Assembly: GCA_021787655.1 (NCBI GenBank)
Contig: JAJYLM010000006.1
Span: 1-30,286, forward strand
DNA length: 30,286 nt
From: a bacterium
Lineage (GTDB): Bacteria; JAMCPX01
Reading direction: 5' to 3'
Of the stretch, positions 9,333 through 15,582 are shown one piece after another (positions within the stretch are counted from its first letter, which is position 1; every line of letters begins with the position of its first letter). The position numbers and the translations under genes are program-made. Below the pieces are notes generated by a model, which had not been told where the DNA came from, did no database searches, and saw only the letters and a program-made list of their open reading frames with translations.

Positions 9333-10400
9333 TCAATCCTCTATTAAAGATTTAATTTCGTGTATCATCTTTTCAGCATGTGTGTCTTCAGGAGCTATAT
9401 CCTTGATAGTCTCATACACCTTTAATGCATTCCTGTATAGCTTAAACTTCATGTAAATACTCCCCAGCATCTCGTAGGCCTTGATATTGCCCGTATCATA
9501 CTCGATGGCCATCTGGGTATAATCCCGCGCGCTCAGCAGGTCATTCTGCCGTAAATAGTAATCTGCCATGAGCAGCGGTATTCGCGGGTCTCTGATTTCC
9601 TTCAACGAGTCGAGTTCCCGCAGGCCCTGTTCCAGTTCGTTGCTGTCGAGGGTCTCTTTCATCCGGCTCAGTCTCCGGTCGAGTTCCGCCCCCGGTGATT
9701 CCGGCTTTTCCATCTTCACCGTACGCTCCTGAGGCTCCGGCCGTTGCGGCGCTGCAGCAGGCGGCGATTCCCGCCTGACCGTTGCTTCCGTGTCCGGCAC
9801 TCTCACGGACCGTTCCCGGAAAACATCCGCCCGGGGCGATGACTGGCCCTGCTGTATTCCCGGCTGCGCACCCGCGAGCGCAGCATCGTACCACTTTTTT
9901 TTCCTCGGGTCATACAGCACTTCATACGCCTCCGACAGCTTCTTGAAAATCATGGTCAGCTTTTCTTTATACGGACCGATATTCTTCTTGAAATACCGGT
10001 CCGGATGATACACTTTGGAAAGTTCGAAGAATTTTTTCTTGACCTCGTCCGGCTTGACCGTCGGGGGAACAGAGAGGATCTGATAAAACGTGCCGTTGGT
10101 AATCGTTCCGAGCATCCTTTCGACGGAATCCTTTTCACTATCGGTCAGGTCTATGCCGGCGGCAGCCTGCTTTTCCCTTGCCTGCGGTTCCAACCCGTCG
10201 ATGACGAATACCCTTTTTTCCCACAGCGTCCGGATGACCCCGAGTGCCTGATCATAGGGCAGACCGCTTAACGATGCAATATCATCAACGGAACTTACCC
10301 CGTCTATTCTCGACAGCAGATATCCTTCTATGGGTGTCAGCTGTAACTGGTCATAGGACAGGGCAGTATTTTGTTTTGGAACCGCCTTTACAAAATCCAT
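9333..10400 (-). CDS. J-domain protein with N-terminal winged-helix-like and C-terminal TPR domains
   Basis: A 355-residue cytoplasmic protein in three parts. Residues about 20-69 form a winged-helix-like module (TPIEGYLLSRIDGVSSVDD). Residues about 103-172 form a J domain with the essential HPD at 132-134 (KVYHPDRYF). A low-complexity linker rich in Pro, Arg and Glu (180-240) follows, and then TPR-type helices (about 255-355). It lacks the Gly/Phe and zinc-finger regions of classical DnaJ. The HPD motif predicts stimulation of an Hsp70 ATPase, and the lidless Hsp70 encoded immediately downstream is the obvious partner. The substrate is unknown. Confidence 0.9.
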   Translation of the reverse strand: MDFVKAVPKQNTALSYDQLQLTPIEGYLLSRIDGVSSVDDIASLSGLPYDQALGVIRTLWEKRVFVIDGLEPQAREKQAAAGIDLTDSEKDSVERMLGTITNGTFYQILSVPPTVKPDEVKKKFFELSKVYHPDRYFKKNIGPYKEKLTMIFKKLSEAYEVLYDPRKKKWYDAALAGAQPGIQQGQSSPRADVFRERSVRVPDTEATVRRESPPAAAPQRPEPQERTVKMEKPESPGAELDRRLSRMKETLDSNELEQGLRELDSLKEIRDPRIPLLMADYYLRQNDLLSARDYTQMAIEYDTGNIKAYEMLGSIYMKFKLYRNALKVYETIKDIAPEDTHAEKMIHEIKSLIED

Positions 10401-10448
10401 AATCTGCTGTCTGCACCCGCCTTCGTCGTCATTTTGCCCGTCCGCAGC

Positions 10449-10679
10449 CTATCCTATAATTTCGAGGTTATACCGTTTTCCTTTTTTTCCGCTTGCAGCA
10501 AGGAGTATTGTCCGGATAGCCTTGGCATGGTTTCCCTCTTTGCCCACGATCTTTCCAACATCGTTTTTGGCGACCTTGAGCTCGAGTACCACCGTATGTT
10601 CCCCCTCGATCTCCGTCACATTGACCTCGTCCGGAGCGTCCACCATGGCCTTCGCGATCTTTTCGATAAGTTCCTTCAT
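10449..10679 (-). CDS. khpA: KH-domain RNA-binding protein KhpA
   Basis: A 76-residue single type II KH domain. The RNA-binding GxxG loop is GKEG at residues 46-49 within VGKIVGKEGNHAKAIRT. The length and the N-terminus MKELIEKIAKAMVD match the KhpA (YlqC) family, a small RNA-binding protein that in Firmicutes pairs with KhpB and affects cell elongation. The ribosome binding site GGAGG lies in the end of the upstream DUF507 gene, whose stop is one base away. A khpB gene is not in the window. Its position in the same run as mreBCD is noteworthy but may be coincidence. Confidence 0.92.
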   Translation of the reverse strand: MKELIEKIAKAMVDAPDEVNVTEIEGEHTVVLELKVAKNDVGKIVGKEGNHAKAIRTILLAASGKKGKRYNLEIIG

Positions 10680-10680
10680 A

Positions 10681-10980
10681 CTACCCTCCTTGTTTTTTTA
10701 TCGTTCCCGGTTTCTGCCGTTTGAGCAGCTCCTCCCGATACTTCGCATACAGGATCTTCCATTCTTCGCTCCCCTCGGGCACCTTTCTGGACAGGGAATC
10801 GATCTTTTCCCGCACTTCATTGTCGAGCGCTTCATTGGACTGTTCGAATGCCGCAAACCCGTTTTTCAGGAGCGCGAGTATTTCTCCCCGCCGCGTCGGA
10901 TCCACAAGGTGCTTCGCAATCAGACTGTCGAGAATCTTATGTGAAAGATTGCTGATTCTTTCGTCGCTTAACCGGCTCAT
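10681..10980 (-). CDS. DUF507 family protein (second copy)
   Basis: A 99-residue, charged, mostly helical protein. The N-terminus MSRLSDERISNLSHKILDSLI and the C-terminal EEWKILYAKYREELLKR follow the DUF507 pattern and resemble the adjacent upstream gene (MRLSNDEIKGVSDFLSKML). The two are probably tandem paralogues; their reading frames overlap by four bases. The function of DUF507 is not known. The genes occur here directly before khpA. Confidence 0.82.
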   Translation of the reverse strand: MSRLSDERISNLSHKILDSLIAKHLVDPTRRGEILALLKNGFAAFEQSNEALDNEVREKIDSLSRKVPEGSEEWKILYAKYREELLKRQKPGTIKKQGG

Positions 10981-11258
10981 AGTATGAGTTTCCTCTCCTT
11001 GATAAGCTGCTGCTTGATCATGGCAAACAGTTTATTGTAATCGACCTTTCCGGACTTGAGCTGCTCGTCATAGCGCTCCATGATATCCTTGATCTCTTCA
11101 TTCAGGTCGTCCTCCAGTTTCATGTCCTGGGATATGATCGCGTTGATAACGAGGCGGATGTCCTCGATGTTCACCTGTTTGAGAAACAGGTTCTTGTCAA
11201 CGAGCATCTTTGACAGGAAGTCGCTGACCCCTTTTATCTCATCATTGCTCAGCCTCAT
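10977..11258 (-). CDS. DUF507 family protein (first copy)
   Basis: A 93-residue helical protein beginning MRLSNDEIKGVSDFLSKM. The open frame extends farther upstream to 11342, but the ATG at 11256-11258 is chosen because it gives the family N-terminus and has AAGGAG nine bases before it. It is probably the first gene of the minus-strand run that continues through khpA, the chaperone genes, argG and mreBCD. No clear promoter was found in the 84 bases behind fur, so read-through from fur is possible. Function unknown. Confidence 0.82.
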   Translation of the reverse strand: MRLSNDEIKGVSDFLSKMLVDKNLFLKQVNIEDIRLVINAIISQDMKLEDDLNEEIKDIMERYDEQLKSGKVDYNKLFAMIKQQLIKERKLIL

Positions 11259-11311
11259 GGCCGTTGTCTCCTTCGTCCGGAAATGGCTTGTCCGTCCACT
11301 CCTTGCTCCCT

Positions 11312-11334
11312 GCATGCCGGAACGCACGGCATGC
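11312..11334. other. Perfect 8-bp stem-loop between fur and the DUF507 operon
   Basis: GCATGCCG and CGGCATGC form a perfect 8-bp inverted repeat around a 7-base loop in the 84-base gap. There is no T-tract on either side, so it is not a clear intrinsic terminator. It could be a protein-binding site, an mRNA-stability hairpin at the fur 3' end or a weak terminator. Confidence 0.5.
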
Positions 11335-11342
11335 GATCCCAC

Positions 11343-11801
11343 TTAATGCTGTTTCTTCCGCTTGCCCCAGCATTGCCTGCAGATACCGAATATTTCAAAC
11401 CGGTGAAAAACCGGCCTGAAGCGTGTATCACCGGATGCCTTGTCCTTTAACCGTTCTATTGCAGGATCCTTGAACTCTGTTACCGAGCCGCACTGGATGC
11501 AAATGAGGTGATCGTGCTGAACGGCGGGTTCATCGTTGATCTCATACCGGGTAAAACCGTCCTTGAAATCCACCTCGCGCGCAAAGCCGTACTGGACGAG
11601 CAGTTTGAGGGTGCGGTACACCGTGACAAAACCGATACCCGCATCTTTCCTCTTGACGATTTTGTACAGTTCATCTGCGTTGAGATGTTTCTTGCTTGCA
11701 ACAAAAGCAGTTATGATGGCATTCCTCTTTGAGCTTTTCCGTAATCCGTTTTTATCGAGTTCGGAAATGATTTTATCCTTAAAAATCAGCGTGCTCTTCA
11801 T
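11343..11801 (-). CDS. fur: Fur-family metalloregulator
   Basis: A 152-residue Fur-family transcription regulator. The N-terminal winged helix includes RKSSKRNAIITAF and the recognition region GIGFVTVYRTLKLLVQYGF (about 55-73). The dimerisation part carries the HDH pattern (His96, His98) and two CxxC pairs, Cys101/Cys104 and Cys141/Cys144, which usually hold structural zinc. The open frame runs on to 11966, but the ATG at 11799-11801 gives the normal length. A TTGACA/extended -10 promoter lies directly before it. Whether it is an iron (Fur), peroxide (PerR) or zinc (Zur) sensor cannot be decided from sequence alone, so the symbol is at family level. Confidence 0.9.
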   Translation of the reverse strand: MKSTLIFKDKIISELDKNGLRKSSKRNAIITAFVASKKHLNADELYKIVKRKDAGIGFVTVYRTLKLLVQYGFAREVDFKDGFTRYEINDEPAVQHDHLICIQCGSVTEFKDPAIERLKDKASGDTRFRPVFHRFEIFGICRQCWGKRKKQH

Positions 11802-11808
11802 AGCGGTG

Positions 11809-11836
11809 AGTGTACCAGAACCATGCGATATGTCAA
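11809..11836 (-). promoter_or_regulatory. Predicted sigma-70 promoter of fur
   Basis: On the minus strand TTGACA (11831-11836) is followed after 16 bases by TACACT (11809-11814), preceded by TGG as an extended -10. The expected transcription start falls at or within a base or two of the fur ATG. The mRNA may therefore be leaderless, which fits the absence of a ribosome binding site. Confidence 0.6.
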
Positions 11837-11840
11837 CCTT

Positions 11841-11872
11841 GCCCTCTGACAACCCCGCCCTCTGACAACCCC
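11841..11872. repeat. Two perfect 16-bp tandem repeats upstream of fur promoter
   Basis: The unit GCCCTCTGACAACCCC occurs twice head to tail (11841-11856 and 11857-11872). On the minus strand each unit contains GGTTGTCAGAGGGC. The fur -35 region (GGTTGACATATCGC, 14 bases) matches 10 of 14 positions and continues the 16-base phase, so the -35 hexamer looks like a third degenerate copy. Possible operator array or promoter duplication. Confidence 0.75.
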
Positions 11873-12016
11873 GATTGTTCTGCCGCAGCCATCTTTTTCC
11901 ACCGGACCTTCCCTGCGAGAACACGTGCCCTCCCCGCAGGTATTGACACTGCCGGTATTCAGTCAAAGGAAAACGGATATTCCAGGTATACGGGATGTTG
12001 ACGCTGCAAACGACAA
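11873..12016. other. Intergenic DNA between fur and ilvC
   Basis: This is part of a 298-base gap (11802-12099) between the fur start and the ilvC stop. Short open frames cross it, but none has a ribosome binding site with recognisable protein. Nothing beyond the fur promoter and repeats on one side and the ilvC 3' inverted repeat on the other was recognised. Confidence 0.6.
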
Positions 12017-12075
12017 GGGAAGCCTGAACCTTCGTGGCCGGCGGCGTATCACCGTTGTCGAAGACCAGGCTTCCC
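12017..12075 (-). terminator. Long-stem inverted repeat downstream of ilvC, possible terminator
   Basis: GGGAAGCCTG (12017-12026) and CAGGCTTCCC (12066-12075) form a perfect 10-bp stem. Inside it, CTTCG and CGAAG can add a second 5-bp helix, leaving a GC-rich apical loop. It lies 24 bases after the ilvC stop. The T-tract after it is weak (TTGTCGTTTG), so termination is plausible but not certain; the stem could also protect the 3' end. Confidence 0.45.
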
Positions 12076-12099
12076 TCTCTTGCGTGCGTCTGTTCCGGT

Positions 12100-13116
12100 T
12101 TAATTCTTGTTCTTGTCGACGAGTTTCTCTTTCTTCAGCCACGGCATCATCTCACGGAGTTTCTGTCCTGTCTTTTCCGCAAGGTGTTCCTCCCCTTTCC
12201 GCGTCAGGGCGTTGAAAACGGGCCTGTTGGCCTTGTTCTCGAGGATCCATTCTTTCGCGAAACTGCCGTCCTGGATCTCTTTGAGGATCGATTTCATTTC
12301 GCACTTCACGTCGTCCGATATCACTCTCGGTCCGCGGGTAAGGTCGCCGAACTGTGCCGTATTGCTCACCGAGTACCGCATGTTCGACATGCCTCCTTCG
12401 TAGATGAGGTCCACGATAAGTTTCATTTCGTGGATGCACTCGAAGTATGCCATCTCGGGTGCATACCCGGCATTCACCAGGGTCTCGAATCCGCCCAGCA
12501 TCAATGCCGTCACGCCGCCGCACAGGACCGCCTGTTCGCCGAACAGGTCCGTTTCGGTTTCTTCCTTGAACGTGGTTTCTATGATACCTGCCCTGCCTGC
12601 ACCGATACCCGCTGCGTAGGCTAATCCGACCTCCTTCGTGTTGCCCGAAGGGTCCTGGTGGACCGCTATCAGCGACGGCACTCCCCTGCCTTTCGTGTAT
12701 TCACCGCGGACCAGATGTCCCGGTCCTTTCGGTGCGACCATGAACACGTTCACGTCCGCTGCCGGTGCAATCTGCCCATAGTGGATGTTGAAGCCGTGGG
12801 CGAACGCAAGGTACGCTCCCTTCTTCAGGTTGGGTGCTATTTCGCTCTTATAGACATCGGCCTGCAGCTCGTCCGGAAGAAGGATCATGACGACATCAGA
12901 CTGCTTGACGGCGTCGGCAACGGAATATACCTTAAATCCCGCACCTTCCGCCTTTGCCCATGATTTTCCTTCCTTCCTGCCACCGATAATCACCGACATG
13001 CCGCTTTCCTTGAGGTTGTTCGAATGCCCGAATCCCTGACTCCCATAGCCGATGATGGCGATCGTTTTGCCCTTCAGCGGCTTCGTATCAATATCCTTTT
13101 CGTAATAAACTTTCAT
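12100..13116 (-). CDS. ilvC: Ketol-acid reductoisomerase (NADP+), class I
   Basis: A 338-residue enzyme that converts acetolactate or acetohydroxybutyrate to the dihydroxy acids in valine, isoleucine and leucine synthesis. The Rossmann loop GYGSQGFGHSNNLKESG is at residues 24-40, followed by GGRKEGKSW, consistent with NADPH binding. The metal-binding region of the C-terminal knotted domain includes DLFGEQAVLCGG. Length is that of the short class I form. The AGGAGG-like site before the ATG is clear. A predicted promoter and a hairpin in the 139 bases behind ilvN suggest partly independent expression. Confidence 0.97.
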   Translation of the reverse strand: MKVYYEKDIDTKPLKGKTIAIIGYGSQGFGHSNNLKESGMSVIIGGRKEGKSWAKAEGAGFKVYSVADAVKQSDVVMILLPDELQADVYKSEIAPNLKKGAYLAFAHGFNIHYGQIAPAADVNVFMVAPKGPGHLVRGEYTKGRGVPSLIAVHQDPSGNTKEVGLAYAAGIGAGRAGIIETTFKEETETDLFGEQAVLCGGVTALMLGGFETLVNAGYAPEMAYFECIHEMKLIVDLIYEGGMSNMRYSVSNTAQFGDLTRGPRVISDDVKCEMKSILKEIQDGSFAKEWILENKANRPVFNALTRKGEEHLAEKTGQKLREMMPWLKKEKLVDKNKN

Positions 13117-13139
13117 CGTTCCTCCTTTTCTATTCTATG

Positions 13140-13168
13140 ATTATAATCCCTGTTTTCATCAGTGTGTA
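13140..13168 (-). promoter_or_regulatory. Predicted internal promoter of ilvC
   Basis: A perfect -10 TATAAT (minus strand, 13140-13145) is preceded after 17 bases by TACACA (13163-13168), four of six matches to TTGACA. The start would lie about 17 bases before the ilvC ATG, leaving room for the AAGGAGG ribosome binding site. Confidence 0.55.
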
Positions 13169-13209
13169 GAGTCTTCGTCTCTCCGGCCTGCCCCTGCCGC
13201 ACACGATCG

Positions 13210-13238
13210 CGTCAAATAAACGGTCAGGAAAGCTGACC
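13210..13238 (-). terminator. Stem-loop between ilvN and ilvC, possible (partial) terminator
   Basis: GGTCAG and CTGACC form a perfect 6-bp stem around a 5-base loop (13222-13238), followed on the minus strand by GTTTATTTG. The T-tract is interrupted, so read-through is expected. Together with the promoter that follows, it could set different levels for ilvBN and ilvC. Confidence 0.4.
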
Positions 13239-13255
13239 TGCCGGCGTCCCGGACC

Positions 13256-13756
13256 TCACTTATCGCCTTTGCCGTCGTGCTGGATCGTCCGCTGCATGGC
13301 GACCTTGCCGGTCCGGACGATGTCTTTCACGCCGAGAGGCTTTAACAGGTTGAGGACGGCACTGATCTTCTCTTCGTCCCCGGTCAGCTCGATGACAAAG
13401 GTATCAGGACTGACATCGACGATCTTGCCCCTGAAAATGTCGACCAGCCTGAGTACCTCGGTCCTGCTCTCGCCCGATGCAGATACCTTGATCAGCACCA
13501 TTTCCCGTTCGACATGGTCCGTCACCGTCAGATCGACGACCTTGATGCTGTTGATGAGCTTGTTGAGCTGCTTGATGATCTGTTCGATGATCTTGTCATC
13601 GCCGCTCGTCACGATGGTCATTTTCGATACCGAGGGATCCAGCGTCTCCGCAACGCTCAGGCTCTCGATGTTATACCCCCGGCCACTGAACAGGCCCGCC
13701 ACCCGTGCGAGCACGCCGAATTGATTCTCCACCGTCAGCGAAATTGTATGTCTCAT
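13256..13756 (-). CDS. ilvN: Acetolactate synthase small (regulatory) subunit
   Basis: About 166 residues. The N-terminal ACT domain MRHTISLTVENQFGVLARVAG (about 1-75) binds branched-chain amino acid effectors in this family. The C-terminal domain (about 80-160) is typical of the long IlvH/IlvN form. It activates and gives feedback control to the catalytic subunit encoded just upstream. Two ATG codons stand in tandem (13757-13759 and 13754-13756). The second is better spaced from GAGG and matches the usual family start. The ilvB stop is a few bases upstream. Confidence 0.95.
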   Translation of the reverse strand: MRHTISLTVENQFGVLARVAGLFSGRGYNIESLSVAETLDPSVSKMTIVTSGDDKIIEQIIKQLNKLINSIKVVDLTVTDHVEREMVLIKVSASGESRTEVLRLVDIFRGKIVDVSPDTFVIELTGDEEKISAVLNLLKPLGVKDIVRTGKVAMQRTIQHDGKGDK

Positions 13757-13765
13757 CATCCACCT

Positions 13766-15454
13766 CTATGCCAGCAGCATCTTTTTCAGCGAAGCTCCGG
13801 ACGGCACCATGGGATAAACGTCCTCTTCCTCTTCGACGCGAAAATCGATCAGGACCGGCAGTTTGCTTTTCAGCGCATCTTTCATGACGGGCACGACGTC
13901 CTTTTTCGTATCGACGGTATATCCCCGTGCGCCGTAGGCGTCCGCCAGTTTAACGAAATCCGGCTTGTGCGACATGTCCGTGTGCGAGTACCGCTTGCCG
14001 TAAAACAGGCTCTGCCACTGCCTGACCATGCCGAGATAATTGTTGTTCAGAATCGCCACGACCACATTGATTTTATACTGGACGGCGGTCGCGAGCTCCT
14101 GGATATTCATCTGGATGCTGCCGTCGCCGGCGATATCGATGACCGTCGCCTCGGGCAAGGCAACCTTTGCACCGATGGCTGCCGGAAACCCGTACCCCAT
14201 GGTCCCGAGTCCTCCGGATGTCACGAAGGTCCGCGGCTTGCTGAACTTGTAAAACTGTGCGGTCCACATCTGGTTCTGTCCGACCTCTGTAGTGATGACC
14301 GCGTTCCCTTTCGTCAGCTCGTAGATCTGCTCGATGACGAACTGCGGCTTGAGCTTGCCGCCCTCCTTGTATGTCAGGGGATGGGACTCCTTCCACTGTG
14401 CGATCAGCATCTTCCAGTCTTCTATCTCACGGTTGAATTCCTTCAGCCTCCGGTCCTGTTTGAGCAGCTTGTTCATCTCGCCGAGGATGCTCTTCGCATT
14501 ACCGACGATCGGTACGTCGACCTCGACATTCTTGCTGATCGACGTCGGATCGATGTCGATATGCACGATCTTCGCCTCGGGGGCAAACTCGTTGATGTCG
14601 CCGGTTACCCGGTCATCGAACCGTGCGCCGATTGCAACGAGCATGTCCGTGTGCGTCACAGCCATGTTCGCCGCGTATGTCCCGTGCATGCCGAGCATAC
14701 CGAGAAACTGGGGATGTTCTCCCGGAAAACCGCCGAGTCCCATCAGCGTGTTGGTGACCGGTGCTTTTAAAAGCCCGGCAAACGTCAGCAGTTCTTTTGA
14801 TGCGCCGGAACTGATAATGCCGCCCCCGGTGTAGATGACCGGCTTTTTCGAAACAAGGATCATGTCGATCGCGCGCTTGATCTGGTTCATATTCCCTTCG
14901 TAAGTGGGTTTATATCCCGGGAGTTCGATGGAATCCGGATAGGAAAACTCTGCGGAATCGATGGTGATATCCTTCGGAATATCAACCACGACAGGACCGG
15001 GCCTGCCCGTCCGTGCCAGGTAGAATGCCTCCTTGATGGTCCTCGCCATGTCCCTGACGTTTTTGATCAGGAAATTATGTTTCGTGCATGAACGTGTAAT
15101 GCCGACGATGTCCGCCTCCTGGAACGCGTCGTTGCCGACCAGGTTTGTCGATACCTGGCCTGTAAAGACAACGATGGGAATCGAATCCATGTACGCGGTG
15201 GCGAGTCCGGTCACCGTGTTGGTCGCACCGGGTCCTGAGGTCACGAGACACACACCGACCTTGCCGGTCGCCCGCGCATAACCGTCCGCCATGTGGGCAG
15301 CACCCTGTTCGTGTCTGACCAGGATATGCCGGATGTCGCTGCGATACAGTTCATCGTAAATGTACAGGACGACCCCGCCGGGATAACCAAAAATCGTATC
15401 CACGCCTTCCTTCTTGAGACTTTCAACAAAGATCTTTGCGCCGTTCATCTTCAT
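13766..15454 (-). CDS. ilvB: Acetolactate synthase large (catalytic) subunit
   Basis: About 562 residues, a thiamine-diphosphate and FAD enzyme that condenses two pyruvates, or pyruvate with 2-oxobutyrate. The catalytic glutamate lies in HEQGAAHMADGYAR. The GDGSIQMNIQELATAVQ block, ending in ILNNNYLGMV, is the ThDP/Mg2+ motif. FGYPGG near the start and FDDRVTGD in the central domain are also typical. The open frame begins with GTG at 15463, but ATG at 15452-15454 is better placed relative to AAAGG and is preferred. It is followed almost directly by ilvN and preceded by ilvD with a 128-base gap without a recognised signal. Confidence 0.97.
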   Translation of the reverse strand: MKMNGAKIFVESLKKEGVDTIFGYPGGVVLYIYDELYRSDIRHILVRHEQGAAHMADGYARATGKVGVCLVTSGPGATNTVTGLATAYMDSIPIVVFTGQVSTNLVGNDAFQEADIVGITRSCTKHNFLIKNVRDMARTIKEAFYLARTGRPGPVVVDIPKDITIDSAEFSYPDSIELPGYKPTYEGNMNQIKRAIDMILVSKKPVIYTGGGIISSGASKELLTFAGLLKAPVTNTLMGLGGFPGEHPQFLGMLGMHGTYAANMAVTHTDMLVAIGARFDDRVTGDINEFAPEAKIVHIDIDPTSISKNVEVDVPIVGNAKSILGEMNKLLKQDRRLKEFNREIEDWKMLIAQWKESHPLTYKEGGKLKPQFVIEQIYELTKGNAVITTEVGQNQMWTAQFYKFSKPRTFVTSGGLGTMGYGFPAAIGAKVALPEATVIDIAGDGSIQMNIQELATAVQYKINVVVAILNNNYLGMVRQWQSLFYGKRYSHTDMSHKPDFVKLADAYGARGYTVDTKKDVVPVMKDALKSKLPVLIDFRVEEEEDVYPMVPSGASLKKMLLA

Positions 15455-15582
15455 GTTCAACACCCTTTCTCTAAAATCTATGGAGTGCCTGTACGCAGGT
15501 AAACCCGCACATCCTCATATCGTTCCCGGTCAATTGAGCCCTCTCCTGACTTCCGGGCCCTCTCCGCAGCGACCGATGCATA

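Noticed and set aside
11802..11966. N-terminal extension of the Fur reading frame
   Set aside because: The extension covers the promoter and tandem repeats, shows no family similarity and would make the protein longer than any typical Fur.
13514..14770. Long plus-strand open frame opposite ilvN and ilvB
   Set aside because: Shadow frame opposite two well-recognised genes.
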